Under the pieces are notes generated by a model. The model was not told the origin of the DNA and searched no databases. It saw only the letters and a list, made by a program, of their open reading frames with translations. A stretch of 64,000 bases of DNA from Firmicutes bacterium HGW-Firmicutes-15 (GTDB lineage: Bacteria; Bacillota; Syntrophomonadia; Syntrophomonadales; Syntrophomonadaceae). Within the stretch, counting starts at the first letter, position 1, and every line of letters starts with the position of its first letter. The stretch spans positions 62,001-126,000 of the forward strand of contig PHAA01000003.1 in the NCBI GenBank assembly GCA_002840245.1, written 5' to 3'. Positions 8,746-17,901 of the stretch are shown in pieces. A program made the translations under genes and the position numbers.

Positions 8746-10083
8746 TTATTTCCCTTTCAACTGCCGGGCATCATCAAAACAATTTTGAGTTTCCGGTGAG
8801 TATAAGCCATTGATAAAAAATGCTTTGCGAAAATCACGGTAATAATCGGGGTATTTCTTGCGTTCATGGGCATCACTGAAAACTGCCTGCTGCGCATGTG
8901 GATATGAGTCGCTAATCCACTGGCCCATTTGGCTGCTAAAGTCCTGGTCACCTGTGCCTGACCAAACCATGATTTCTCCGCTATAACTGGAGCGATTAAT
9001 ATCAAAATGCGGTGTTGCGATAAGGCCTTCCGTATTAGCCTGCAGAAAATCTGCCAGAACCACCCTGGTCCATTCATACATCAACACAACTTCCTGGGGA
9101 GAAGTCGGATGATAGTTCTGCAGATCTGCTCCCAGCAGCTCATAGATACGCACTTTAACTTCCACTTCGGATGGAATCCCAATTATGAAGTTCACCAAGG
9201 GAAAGTTGTTAGGTAGTTTTATCCAATTTTTAAAATAGAAATATTTATTTTGAAAGGCAGTGTTACTGGTTTGGCCTTCAACTATCTTTGTTTGGGCATC
9301 TTTGTCACCTTGCAGGCCCAGTTTAAAGAGGGTATAAGCCAAAGAGGACGGAGGCCCTTTTGGATACAAGGTAAATAGGGTAGTTGCTGCTTCTGGATTT
9401 GATTCATAAAAGTTCGTGGCAAAAGTGCTGTGATTTTGCTGCGCAAGATCCGGAGCTCCGCTGGATTCAATGAGGGCGCGAATAACATGGGAACCGTACT
9501 TATTGAGAAATTGCTGTACTAGAAACCCTCCACCTGAGCCGCCATAAAGCATTATTTTACCGTCCGGGGGCAAGAGGCCTTGGCTTTGCATATCCTGCCG
9601 GACCGCTTCGATATCGTCTATCTGTTGGTCTGAACCGTACAATTTCGTGGCCAGATTATAATTCACTGAGCCGTCATTATTATAGATTTCGGGAAACAAT
9701 GTAGGGCTTGTGCCACGGTTGCCAATCAGAACGTACGAAAGTCCACCCAGACTATTTTCAAAGTAATCAAAATGGGCAGAGGTACTAATGAGCCCCACCA
9801 TTTCCTGCTGAAGGTCACACAGCCAGAAAACCACAGGATCACCTGGCTTGAAATTGGGACTTAAAATGTAAAAATCCGTGAATGTTCCTTGGGAGGGATC
9901 GTTATGATCAACAGGCAATTGCAAATAGTGATGCTGCGCGTCAGGAGGCATTTCCGGATAGTAATTCCCGGCAGCAAGCCTTGTTGTAGGTGCCGCGGTA
10001 AATACCCGATATTCATACCCTCCATATATCAGACCGGCTATAAAGATAAGCATTATTACAATTTTGATCTTCTTTTTATACAT
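8746..10083 (-). CDS. Membrane-anchored alpha/beta hydrolase (S33/S28 peptidase-like)
   Basis: A 445-residue protein with an N-terminal anchor (KIKIVIMLIFIAGLIYGG) that places the catalytic part outside the cytoplasm. The nucleophile elbow is YGGSGGGF with S183, preceded by IGNRGTSPT, which resembles the D-x-R-G loop of prolyl aminopeptidase-type enzymes. Candidate acid and base residues are in GTGDQDF and SDAHERKK near the C-terminus. Substrate is unknown; tripeptidyl or prolyl peptidase activity is a family-based guess. GGGGGAGG precedes the ATG. The 3' end abuts the truncated Doc gene. Confidence 0.75.
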   Translation of the reverse strand: MYKKKIKIVIMLIFIAGLIYGGYEYRVFTAAPTTRLAAGNYYPEMPPDAQHHYLQLPVDHNDPSQGTFTDFYILSPNFKPGDPVVFWLCDLQQEMVGLISTSAHFDYFENSLGGLSYVLIGNRGTSPTLFPEIYNNDGSVNYNLATKLYGSDQQIDDIEAVRQDMQSQGLLPPDGKIMLYGGSGGGFLVQQFLNKYGSHVIRALIESSGAPDLAQQNHSTFATNFYESNPEAATTLFTLYPKGPPSSLAYTLFKLGLQGDKDAQTKIVEGQTSNTAFQNKYFYFKNWIKLPNNFPLVNFIIGIPSEVEVKVRIYELLGADLQNYHPTSPQEVVLMYEWTRVVLADFLQANTEGLIATPHFDINRSSYSGEIMVWSGTGDQDFSSQMGQWISDSYPHAQQAVFSDAHERKKYPDYYRDFRKAFFINGLYSPETQNCFDDARQLKGK

Positions 10084-10304
10084 ATAGGGCTATCCTCCCC
10101 CGCCTTCATTAATCACCACTTTAATCCTACCATGATTTTAAGTATCTGAGGGTCTAATCTTTGACCCTATCACCATCGGTAATATATCTATGAAGAACCG
10201 GATAATCAGAGATGCCCTATATCATTTTCATGTGGAACGGGTCAATTTCTTGTTGTTGCATATCGTTGCCCTAGGATATAAAAGTTAAAGATCAGCACTC
10301 CTTG

Positions 10305-10496
10305 TTAATGATCTTCAACTTTACAGGTTGAAACCCCCAAAATGTCGCTTGCTGGGCAATAGCGGATGGAGCCTGTGATGATTGGTATTAGACCGATTAT
10401 CCCCCACCAGCTGCCCAAATACCAACCTATTGCAATAATTACTATTCCAATCCCAATCCTTATCTTCTGTTCGGTTCTTCCAACATTGCATTTCAT
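10305..10496 (-). CDS. DUF2892-type small inner-membrane protein
   Basis: A 63-residue protein starting MKCNVGRTEQKIRIGIG, with two hydrophobic segments separated by SWWGIIGLIPI and ending YCPASDILGVSTCKV. This arrangement, including the two C-terminal Cys, is characteristic of DUF2892, a domain often fused to rhodaneses in sulfur handling. A GTGAGGTG site precedes the ATG. No neighbour points to its specific role. Confidence 0.75.
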   Translation of the reverse strand: MKCNVGRTEQKIRIGIGIVIIAIGWYLGSWWGIIGLIPIITGSIRYCPASDILGVSTCKVEDH

Positions 10497-10718
10497 TATT
10501 CTTCACCTCACCGATATTTTTCACCATGACGGCGAAAAAATACCATGGATATAAATGTCATGGGGACAGTATTGGCTCCAATACTTTACAGAAAAATATG
10601 TTTCCTGTTAATATATGGATAGCATCACAGCTTGTAAATTGGGTTGTGTTTACCATAAGATGCTGATTAGAGATGTTGTTGGATGACATAGGAAATGAGT
10701 TCAGATGGGGGGAATGAA

Positions 10719-11561
10719 ATGAACAAGCAAGATATTATTAAAACGGCAGCTTACTTCGTTGAAAACTCCGAAGATAACTATATTAAAAAACTAAATGCCA
10801 TTTCTGAAAATGTTGCGGGAATGAAGATTTATGAAAGACCAATTTTTGCATTTGGTTCTCCAGATGATGAGTATTTCACATCATTTAAAGAACCTTCTAT
10901 AATCGGAAAGCACTTTATGCTTCCCCAAGATTGGCTGCCTGGGTCGAAAACTGTTATCTCCTTCTTTTTACCGTTTAGCAAAGCAGTAAAGAAGGGAAAT
11001 CGCAGGAATAGGTCATGGCCTTCTGAAGAATGGCTGCATGGACGCATTGAAGGTCAAGCTTTTTTGAACAAGTTGTGTATGCATTTGCAGAAGGAATTGA
11101 TCAATGCAGGATATAACAGTGTAGTGCCGTCTTTAGATGCAAGGTTCTGGGCCAAAACTGAAGGTAATAATGATTCATCCCATTCTGAAGTATCATTTAC
11201 AAGTACCTGGTCAGAAAGACATGTGGCCTTTGTGTGTGGGCTCGGAACATTCGGGCTTTCTAAAGGCCTTATAACCTCAAAAGGTATAGCTGGAAGATTT
11301 GGCAGTATTCTCACCGAATTATATTTGTCACCTGACCAAAGAAAGTACGAAGACATTACTGAATATTGTTCAATGTGTGGTTCATGTGTAATAAAATGCC
11401 CAGTCAATGCAATATCCATAGAAATGGGCAAAAATCATCCAATATGCTCTGCATTTTTAGACAAAACTGCAGAAAAATATAAGCCTAGATATGGATGTGG
11501 GAAATGTCAGGTAGGTGTGCCATGTGAAAGCAGGGTCCCTAAACAATCCAACATTAAATGA
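10719..11561 (+). CDS. 4Fe-4S double-cluster protein related to epoxyqueuosine reductase
   Basis: A 280-residue protein. The C-terminal third holds CSMCGSCVIKCP, then Cys residues in ICSAF, GCGKCQ and VPCES, giving two 4Fe-4S clusters as in QueG. The N-terminal 200 residues match the cobalamin-binding reductase fold only loosely. It could reduce epoxyqueuosine or, as in many clostridial paralogues, serve another corrinoid-linked reduction. I chose ATG 10719 because GGGGGG lies seven bases upstream; the longer frame starts at 10695. A strong terminator follows at about 11672. Confidence 0.7.
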   Translation: MNKQDIIKTAAYFVENSEDNYIKKLNAISENVAGMKIYERPIFAFGSPDDEYFTSFKEPSIIGKHFMLPQDWLPGSKTVISFFLPFSKAVKKGNRRNRSWPSEEWLHGRIEGQAFLNKLCMHLQKELINAGYNSVVPSLDARFWAKTEGNNDSSHSEVSFTSTWSERHVAFVCGLGTFGLSKGLITSKGIAGRFGSILTELYLSPDQRKYEDITEYCSMCGSCVIKCPVNAISIEMGKNHPICSAFLDKTAEKYKPRYGCGKCQVGVPCESRVPKQSNIK

Positions 11562-11671
11562 ATAATTGCAGTACGTCTTAGACATTTATTAACATTCTGT
11601 TTGGTAATGCTCCGGTAAGTACATGCAGAGGTCAATGTAACCTGACCAGTATGGGTCGTGAGTAATCAACA

Positions 11672-11705
11672 AAAGACTGGGAGGAAAACTCCCGGTCTTT
11701 GCTAT
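11672..11705 (+). terminator. Rho-independent terminator after the QueG-like gene
   Basis: AAAGACTGGGAG at 11672-11683 pairs with CTCCCGGTCTTT at 11689-11700 around an A-rich loop, then GCTATCTTTT follows. Confidence 0.75.
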
Positions 11706-11727
11706 CTTTTCTCAACACATAGTCTAT

Positions 11728-11935
11728 TTACCCGTCAAGACCCGCCATTCCCGCTTCCGGATAACGCTCCCCTTTTACCGCACCACTCGGAAAAGCAGCC
11801 TCGATTTCTTCTATGTCTTGGCTGGTAAGCTCTATTTCAGTTGCCTGGATATTGTCGAGCAGATGGCTTATGCGTGTGGTTCCAGGGATAGGAATAATAT
11901 CATTTTCATCACTGCAAAGAGTAAATTTAGTTGAT
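11728..11935 (-). pseudogene. Aldo/keto reductase, C-terminal remnant
   Basis: The reverse strand encodes DIIPIPGTTRISHLLDN and IEAAFPSGAVKGERYPEAGM then a stop at 11728. This is the cofactor-binding C-terminus of aldo/keto reductases (IPIPGT and the K/R residues that hold NADPH phosphate). About 250 N-terminal residues are missing; an in-frame stop lies just upstream of about 11935. It is a decayed gene, cut off before the HTH-Uma2 gene. Confidence 0.8.
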
Positions 11936-12007
11936 TACTGACTACTTTTATTGATATTTGTTGATTATAGTTTTTGGTTTTATTATAATCAATATAGAGG
12001 TGATATT

Positions 12008-12778
12008 ATGGCCGCAAATAAGGAATTAATAACTGCCCAGGCGCTGGCTGAGGCTCTGGATCTTTCTGTGGAAACGATCTGGAGATTTACCAGAGAGAAC
12101 AAAATACCCTGCGTTGAACTGGGCACCAGGCAATACCGTTACAAGTTGGATGATGTAATCAAATCACTTAGCAGTACTACCGTTAAGGAAAATGCAGCCC
12201 AGTATGAAATTAAACCTGCTAAGAAGCTCACTTACCAGGACTATCTTGAAATTCCAGACGAACCAGGCTATCGTTTTGAGATTCTTGATGGCATGCTGAT
12301 TAAAGAACCATCGCCCAATTATATACACCAGCGGGTCTCCCGCAGGCTGCAAAGAATTCTGGAAGATTATTTTTGGATGGTTGATCCGGAAGGAGAGATT
12401 TTTGATGCCCCCTTGGATGTCACACTGCTCGACTTCAACGTAGTCCAGCCAGACTTATTTTATATATCTGGCGAACAGAATATTTTGACAGATACTCGTA
12501 TTGATGGGCCGCCTGCACTGGTAGTTGAAGTGCTGTCTCCTTCTAACGGTCGAAAAGATCGGCTGCAAAAAATGCGGGTTTACCAGGAGGCACAGGTTCA
12601 ACATTATTGGCTTATCGATCCGCAGGAAAAAACTCTCGAATGCTTGGCCTGGCGTGATGGCGTATACGCACTGGTTGCATCCGGAATGGAGGATGATGTT
12701 GTGGAACATCCAAATTTTGCAGGGTTGTCAATTGCATTAAAAGCCTTGTGGTATGGTAACCAAAAACTTGAATCTTAA
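12008..12778 (+). CDS. HTH-Uma2 fusion: DNA-binding domain plus PD-(D/E)XK nuclease-like domain
   Basis: A 256-residue protein. Residues 1-55 are an excisionase/MerR-type helix-turn-helix (LITAQALAEALDLSVETIWR, then RQYRYKLDDV). Residues about 75-245 are a Uma2/DUF820 domain with VQPDLFYI and ALVVEVLSPSN, the conserved acidic positions of this restriction-fold family, and HYWLIDP. Uma2 genes are numerous in cyanobacteria and some Firmicutes and their function is not settled. The start is ATG 12008 after GAGGTGAT. The flanks are decayed genes, suggesting a mobile neighbourhood. Confidence 0.85.
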   Translation: MAANKELITAQALAEALDLSVETIWRFTRENKIPCVELGTRQYRYKLDDVIKSLSSTTVKENAAQYEIKPAKKLTYQDYLEIPDEPGYRFEILDGMLIKEPSPNYIHQRVSRRLQRILEDYFWMVDPEGEIFDAPLDVTLLDFNVVQPDLFYISGEQNILTDTRIDGPPALVVEVLSPSNGRKDRLQKMRVYQEAQVQHYWLIDPQEKTLECLAWRDGVYALVASGMEDDVVEHPNFAGLSIALKALWYGNQKLES

Positions 12779-12804
12779 ATAATGGGCTGGAAAGGATCTA
12801 CTTT

Positions 12805-12952
12805 ATGAAATATTTCCACGTTGATGTTTTATCTTCTAAACCTCTAAGCGGTAACGGGTTAATAGTTGTTTTCCCTGACAAGAGAATTAAGTGCTCAAAT
12901 TCAATTGGAAATAGCCCATGAATTCAAACAGATGGAAACTATTTTCATATGA
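12805..12952 (+). pseudogene. PhzF family N-terminal remnant with frameshift
   Basis: From ATG 12805 the frame reads MKYFHVDVLSSKPLSGNGL, the start of PhzF-type isomerases, then shifts by one base near 12885. The next frame reads ELSAQIQLEIAHEFKQMETIF, the expected continuation, and stops at 12950-12952. The remaining 200 or so residues are not visible. Both frameshift and truncation mark it as dead. Confidence 0.75.
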
Positions 12953-13118
12953 TGTCTCATTTTTTGGATTCGGACAGAATGCCATTAGTTTGATAACGTG
13001 GACAAAGGCCACAATTAAGTCCACATAATGAGAATAAAGGATATTCTCTCGTATATTCTTTCAAATTCATTACTCCTTATGTGAAATTGCAGACACGCAG
13101 TGGGCATTCTTGCCACAT

Positions 13119-13982
13119 TTACTTTTCAACATTATATTCTATGACTACATCTTTACCATCAAAATACACAAGGTCGCCTGTTTCAAAGTGCCATACAGCT
13201 TGTAGAGTGGTTGGATACTTTATCCCGTTAACTTCTTTATAATCTCCACAAATTGCTGACCACTTTACCTTTTGCCTGTTGCCATTTGTATCAATATTTT
13301 CTCTATCGTCTGTGGTGAAACTTTTCATCGTACCGTTATCATCAAAGGTGAAAATTCCACTTGCTGATATTCCGTAATATGTTATAGTCGCCTTGGCATG
13401 AGTATCATCAATTTCTTCCCAACTAATATAGTCTTGTAAAGCAAGGTTAGGTAATAATAAACTTTCAGCCAGGCAGGTAACGAGACTTGCTTTATCCATC
13501 GCTTCGCCCTTTTGGTTAAACAACGTAAAATTTTTGGCAATAACACCTTTCATTGAACCTGCACCATTTTGGTATGCATCAATACCTTCAAAAGGGATAC
13601 CATACATTCTGGTATCAATTAAGGCAATCCTTTCTGGTTCATCAACAAAGTTGTATTGGATGTATTTAATTTTCAGCTTTGGTTTATCTGGTGATAATAC
13701 AAAATCAACATCATTGTAACTGACTTTCATGTTCAACATTTTAGGCGTACCAAGGTATCCGCAATATTGAAAATATCTTTGTACTGGCAAGGGCAATCCT
13801 GAAATATCCTCTGTGTTAATAATCCCATTTTGGGTTGTCATTTTTTTTGTTTGATATGCTGTTAATTTTGTGAATTCTGATTTGGTAGGCGAATACGGAA
13901 GAATAAACCATATAACTATCCCTGAAATTAATAAGGCAATACCTGCTAAAATCCAAAGCATAATCCTTTTACCTCTTTTCAT
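13119..13982 (-). CDS. Membrane-anchored protein of the DUF6544/DUF6920 type
   Basis: A 287-residue protein with an N-terminal anchor (IMLWILAGIALLISGIVIWF) and an extracytoplasmic domain. SGLPLPVQRYFQYCGYLGTP, MYGIPFEGIDAYQNG and a late YPTTLQAVW look like a family of uncharacterised Firmicute proteins (DUF6544/6920); I recall the pattern but cannot confirm the number. I chose ATG 13982, nine bases after AAGGAGT, over the upstream in-frame start at 14003. It is monocistronic and divergent from the sugar cluster. Confidence 0.6.
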   Translation of the reverse strand: MKRGKRIMLWILAGIALLISGIVIWFILPYSPTKSEFTKLTAYQTKKMTTQNGIINTEDISGLPLPVQRYFQYCGYLGTPKMLNMKVSYNDVDFVLSPDKPKLKIKYIQYNFVDEPERIALIDTRMYGIPFEGIDAYQNGAGSMKGVIAKNFTLFNQKGEAMDKASLVTCLAESLLLPNLALQDYISWEEIDDTHAKATITYYGISASGIFTFDDNGTMKSFTTDDRENIDTNGNRQKVKWSAICGDYKEVNGIKYPTTLQAVWHFETGDLVYFDGKDVVIEYNVEK

Positions 13983-14057
13983 TATTTGCAACTCCTTCAA
14001 CAAGTAGTCCTTCTCAAAATTGTCCAGGCCCTATGGTGCGGTTTGGCTTCCACAACA

Positions 14058-14088
14058 TGGACAATAATTGTCTTAGTATATATTATAA
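14058..14088 (+). promoter_or_regulatory. Putative promoter with overlapping palindrome for the sugar cluster
   Basis: TGGACA at 14058-14063, a 17-base spacer, and TATTAT then AATGG make a plausible sigma-A promoter ahead of the GT39 gene. A 13-base palindrome, GACAATAATTGTC at 14060-14072, overlaps the -35 region and could be an operator. Confidence 0.4.
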
Positions 14089-14154
14089 TGGTAGAAGATT
14101 TGTAATTGGGAACCGATTTGGGATTACGATATGTAAAAGGTTGAAGTTAATTAT

Positions 14155-15699
14155 ATGATTAAGAATCTAAATAAAGCCAGTACATTTTTTATGGTGATTG
14201 CATTTCTGTGGGCAGGAATTTATATGCTATGTGCACAGCTGGTTCAATGGCATATTGCTACGCTCTTTAAACTGCCAGCCCTTCTTGCCAGCAAAAGTGA
14301 AATTGTGTATTTTCCAGGGAATATTATAATCATAATTTTAATCTTCATAGTTTTGTACGCTTTTAAGAAAATCAAAACCAATATATCTTTAACCATGGCA
14401 TTAATAACCCTAGTCTTATTTACTGTGGTTCCCAGATATTATTTGTTACATAATGTATCTATTGATCAAACCAGCGATTACGTAACTTATTATGTTAATA
14501 GCTTATCTATCCTTGAGAATTTCAATGTGGCGCCGGCCTGGCAGCAATATTTTGCTGCAGCTGCTGCCAATGTTCCGATTATTTGCGGAATTTTCGCGCT
14601 TGGTTTCAAACTATTTGGTGTCTCGCCTTCGGTTGCCCTTTATATGAACGTATTTTTTTATTCTGGTGCAGTAGTTGCTATTTATTTCATTGCTCTACGG
14701 TTTATGTCACAAAACACTGCATTTATGGCTGCGGCTATTTATGCCCTGTGGCCTAATAATATTAGTTACTCTGTCTCAATGTCATCCGAACCTATGTATA
14801 TTTTCTTTTTATTTAGCGGATTGGCACTATTTATATACGGATTACAAACCCGCGGTATTATGCTTTTTATCAGTATGTTTTTGTCGGGCATCGTATTAGG
14901 CCTTTCACAGGCAGTAAGACCTGTTACGGTTATCTTTATATTCTCAATTGCACTAGTATTTCTGTTCTATCATAATAATAAAACCACCTCAGACAACAGC
15001 TACACTTTAAAACATAAGTTAGTTATTCTTAGCACATTGATAGTTGCATATATGATAACCTTATGGGGATTGGGTCTTTATACAAGTAGGATTTTGCCAA
15101 CAATCTCAAAACCTAGCTATGGTTGGTCATTATTTGAAGGAGTAAATATCAATACATATGGTCAATGGGATCCAGTGTCAAGCGCAATTCAAGATAGCGT
15201 AATAGCTGAGTATCCCATTGAACAGGTTCAGACCATATTCCTTCAAATGGGAATTGATCGTATTAAATCCTATAATTCCACCCAACTTGCAAATCTGCTT
15301 GCAATTAAGACTAGAAATATTTTCGGCAATGGTGATTATTTTAACCGGGATCTTAACATTTACATAACTTCGCAGCCTACAATGATACAATCAGGAAGTG
15401 TTCCCAGGTCAATTCTTGCATGGGGCGATTTATCCTTCTGGCTGTATAGAATCCTGGCTTTTTATTTTATTTATATCTGCTTCAAGTGTCTGTATTTAAT
15501 TCTAACAAAAAAGGAAAGAAAGAAAGTTAACCGATTGTTTTTCATGATTCTGCCTGTATGCGGAATTATGGCGATTCACATTCTACTGACTTCGATCGAA
15601 AGATATAATTATCCGGTGATACCGATTATGATATTGATATGTATGATGTTCTCTGAAAAATATCCATATCATTCAATACAAAAAAGGATGGATCGTTAA
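14155..15699 (+). CDS. GT39/ArnT-type polytopic membrane glycosyltransferase
   Basis: A 514-residue protein with about eleven membrane segments. An early luminal loop carries IDQTSDYVTYY, the place where GT39/GT83 (PMT/ArnT-like) enzymes have their acidic catalytic residues. These enzymes move a sugar from a polyprenyl-phosphate carrier onto a lipid, protein or polymer outside the membrane. Downstream come GT2, DUF2304 and an SMR-type flippase with almost no gaps, so the four genes form one operon: charge the carrier, flip it, transfer the sugar. Acceptor unknown. Confidence 0.75.
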   Translation: MIKNLNKASTFFMVIAFLWAGIYMLCAQLVQWHIATLFKLPALLASKSEIVYFPGNIIIIILIFIVLYAFKKIKTNISLTMALITLVLFTVVPRYYLLHNVSIDQTSDYVTYYVNSLSILENFNVAPAWQQYFAAAAANVPIICGIFALGFKLFGVSPSVALYMNVFFYSGAVVAIYFIALRFMSQNTAFMAAAIYALWPNNISYSVSMSSEPMYIFFLFSGLALFIYGLQTRGIMLFISMFLSGIVLGLSQAVRPVTVIFIFSIALVFLFYHNNKTTSDNSYTLKHKLVILSTLIVAYMITLWGLGLYTSRILPTISKPSYGWSLFEGVNINTYGQWDPVSSAIQDSVIAEYPIEQVQTIFLQMGIDRIKSYNSTQLANLLAIKTRNIFGNGDYFNRDLNIYITSQPTMIQSGSVPRSILAWGDLSFWLYRILAFYFIYICFKCLYLILTKKERKKVNRLFFMILPVCGIMAIHILLTSIERYNYPVIPIMILICMMFSEKYPYHSIQKRMDR

Positions 15700-15700
15700 G

Positions 15701-16429
15701 ATGAATGCAGTTATTACTCAACATTCTAAAATTCTAGTTATTATTCCGGCATGCAATGAGGAACTTAATATAAAAAGGGTAATTGATAATTTGCGGAAAG
15801 AAGCCCCAGAGGCAGATTATATTATTATCAACGATTGTTCCAAGGATAAGACCCGTGAGGTTTGCCGTAATAATGGCCTCAACTACATAGATTTGCCGGT
15901 TAATCTGGGTATTGGCGGAGGAGTGCAGGCAGGATATCAGTATGCCCTGGAAAAAGGCTATTCTATTGCAATACAACACGACGGCGATGGTCAGCATGAC
16001 CCAGCCTACATAAAAGATGTGGTTTCCCCTATAATAGATGGTAAGGCAGACATTGTCATAGGTTCACGATTTGTGAACGGAGAGGGATTTCAATCTTCTT
16101 ATTTCAGACGCTTGGGAATAAACCTTCTAAGCAGCTTAATAGAGCTTTGTTGTGGTGTAAGGGTTAAGGACGTCACCAGCGGATACCGTGGGGTAAACCG
16201 TAAGTTCATTGAGATATATGCCGCCGAATATGCACAGGATTATCCGGAGCCAGAGGCAATTATTTCTGGTGCTATGTATGGGGCTAAAATCATGGAAGTA
16301 CCTGTTGTGATGCATGAAAGAACAGGGGGCACCAGCTCAATCAGCGCATGGAAGTCTATTTATTATATGATAAAGGTATCACTTGCAATTATCATATACC
16401 GGCCTACCTTAAGGCGGAGGTATCAATAA
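15701..16429 (+). CDS. GT2 glycosyltransferase, dolichyl-phosphate mannose synthase-like
   Basis: A 242-residue GT-A fold enzyme that should load a sugar from a nucleotide sugar onto polyprenyl phosphate. Motifs: ILVIIPACNEELNI at the N-terminus, IIINDCSKDKT, and the DXD-type QHDGDGQHDP. It starts one base after the GT39 stop region and its own stop TAA shares a base with the next ATG, so the cluster is tightly coupled. Confidence 0.88.
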   Translation: MNAVITQHSKILVIIPACNEELNIKRVIDNLRKEAPEADYIIINDCSKDKTREVCRNNGLNYIDLPVNLGIGGGVQAGYQYALEKGYSIAIQHDGDGQHDPAYIKDVVSPIIDGKADIVIGSRFVNGEGFQSSYFRRLGINLLSSLIELCCGVRVKDVTSGYRGVNRKFIEIYAAEYAQDYPEPEAIISGAMYGAKIMEVPVVMHERTGGTSSISAWKSIYYMIKVSLAIIIYRPTLRRRYQ

Positions 16430-16785
16430 TGGTGTCGTTTTCGCTGCAAATATTTTTTCTGATTGGAATTCTATTCTATTTCGCAGCAATATTTTATCTT
16501 TTAAAAAGTAAAGTTCTGAACTTGAAATATGCCCTTATGTGGCTATTTTCAGGCGCAATTATGGCTGTTATAGTAGTTTTCCCTATTATACTCAAAAAGT
16601 TTTCGGTGCTGGTCGGCATTTCTACGCCTTCAAACGCACTTTTTGCGGCGATTATATTTTTTATTCTGCTGATATTAATGTCCCTTACCTCGATTATATC
16701 TGGTTTAAACGAAAAGAATAATAAGTTGACACAGTCGTTAGGGCTGCTGGAGAAACGAGTAAGAGAACTTGAAAAAGAACTTTAA
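16429..16785 (+). CDS. DUF2304 small membrane protein
   Basis: A 118-residue protein with three membrane segments, a KYALMWLFSG block and a charged C-terminal coiled coil (EKNNKLTQSLGLLEKRVREL). This matches DUF2304, which regularly follows dolichyl-phosphate-mannose-synthase-like GT2 genes. The start is ATG 16429, overlapping the GT2 stop by one base; an open frame begins further upstream but lies inside GT2. It may anchor or regulate the GT2 enzyme. Confidence 0.8.
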   Translation: MVSFSLQIFFLIGILFYFAAIFYLLKSKVLNLKYALMWLFSGAIMAVIVVFPIILKKFSVLVGISTPSNALFAAIIFFILLILMSLTSIISGLNEKNNKLTQSLGLLEKRVRELEKEL

Positions 16786-16805
16786 GAATTATGTAGGTGG
16801 TAAAT

Positions 16806-17153
16806 ATGTTTTACTTGCTGATTGGTTTTCAAGTGATCCTGCTGATTGCAGGACAAATACTATGGAAAACTGAGCTTTCGAAGTTCGGGAGCATTTCTAC
16901 TGATAATATAATAAAAATACTACTTTCACCAAATATTTTGTTAGGTATATTTATTTATATCATCGCTACTTTTGTATGGTTTTATATACTATCCAAAGAA
17001 GCATTTAATCTAGTTTATCCCCTTCAATTAAGCCTGGCTGCAATTTTCGGGGTGGCTGTCTCAATATTCTTCCTACACGAAAGCATTACACTCCCCAGAC
17101 TGGGTGGAATAATATTCCTGATTATTGGAGCATTTTTAATAGTGAAACAATAA
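16806..17153 (+). CDS. SMR/EamA-type small flippase (ArnE/ArnF-like)
   Basis: A 115-residue protein with four membrane helices and the EamA/SMR pattern LVYPLQLSLAAIFGVAVS and GGIIFLIIGAFLIV. In this setting it most likely flips the sugar-phosphate-polyprenyl lipid, as ArnE/F do for aminoarabinose. ATG 16806 is preceded by AGGTGG. It closes the four-gene sugar cluster. Confidence 0.75.
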   Translation: MFYLLIGFQVILLIAGQILWKTELSKFGSISTDNIIKILLSPNILLGIFIYIIATFVWFYILSKEAFNLVYPLQLSLAAIFGVAVSIFFLHESITLPRLGGIIFLIIGAFLIVKQ

Positions 17154-17164
17154 GTCGGGATATG

Positions 17165-17236
17165 TATAGTTGTATAGTTGTATAGTTGTATAGTTGTATA
17201 GTTGTATAGTTGTATAGTTGTATAGTTGTATAGTTG
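17165..17236 (+). repeat. Nine perfect tandem copies of an 8-bp unit (TATAGTTG)
   Basis: The octamer TATAGTTG is repeated nine times without a change from 17165 to 17236, in the gap between the flippase gene and the YjdF gene. It ends about five bases before the AGGAGGA site of the next gene. Such pure tracts change length by slippage. Confidence 0.98.
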
Positions 17237-17252
17237 GTATTAGGAGGAGAAT

Positions 17253-17867
17253 ATGAACCGCTATTTTCACTTAGCTTTACTGTTTATCGTCCTGCTGGTG
17301 CTGCTCTGGTCGGGAATTCATCCGCATGACCAGTTCACATGGCTTTTAGAAGTATTTCCGGCTATTATTGGAATATTTGTTTTATTGCTTACCTATAGAA
17401 GGTTCCGCTTCAGTAATCTGGTGTATTTTTTGATTGCCATCCATATGATGATTCTTATGGTGGGTGGTCACTATACTTATGCTCAGGTTCCCCTTTTCAA
17501 CTGGATTAGAGATACCTTTGACTTGAGTCGTAACCATTATGACCGGCTAGGTCACCTGGCCCAGGGGTTTATTCCAGCTATAATTTCCAGGGAAATACTG
17601 TTGCGTTTATCTCCTTTAAGAAAAGGAAAGCTGCTTAGCTTCATCATAGTCTGCATTTGTCTCGCAATTAGTGCATCTTATGAATTAATAGAGTTCTTGG
17701 TTTCAGTTTTAACCGGAACTGCCGCTGAAGCCTTTTTGGGAACTCAGGGCGATATATGGGATACCCAGTGGGATATGCTAATGGCATTAATCGGGTCAGT
17801 TATAGCATTGTTATCATTATCATCTGTGCACGACAAGGCCATAGCCAAACAAAATCCCGGCAGATAG
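17253..17867 (+). CDS. YjdF-type (DUF2238) membrane protein
   Basis: A 204-residue protein with about six membrane helices. Diagnostic stretches are GGHYTYAQVPLFNW, NHYDRLGHLAQGF, SYELIEF and a late GDIWDTQWDMLMA, all typical of DUF2238. Function is unknown. The ribosome site AGGAGGA is at 17241-17247, right after the octamer repeat. The two-component genes follow, possibly in the same transcript. Confidence 0.85.
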   Translation: MNRYFHLALLFIVLLVLLWSGIHPHDQFTWLLEVFPAIIGIFVLLLTYRRFRFSNLVYFLIAIHMMILMVGGHYTYAQVPLFNWIRDTFDLSRNHYDRLGHLAQGFIPAIISREILLRLSPLRKGKLLSFIIVCICLAISASYELIEFLVSVLTGTAAEAFLGTQGDIWDTQWDMLMALIGSVIALLSLSSVHDKAIAKQNPGR

Positions 17868-17901
17868 GAAGCATAGCTGGTGTAATTAGAGGAGTATAGA
17901 G

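Noticed and set aside
17165-17236. CRISPR array
   Set aside because: The octamers are directly adjacent with no spacers, so this is a simple tandem repeat.
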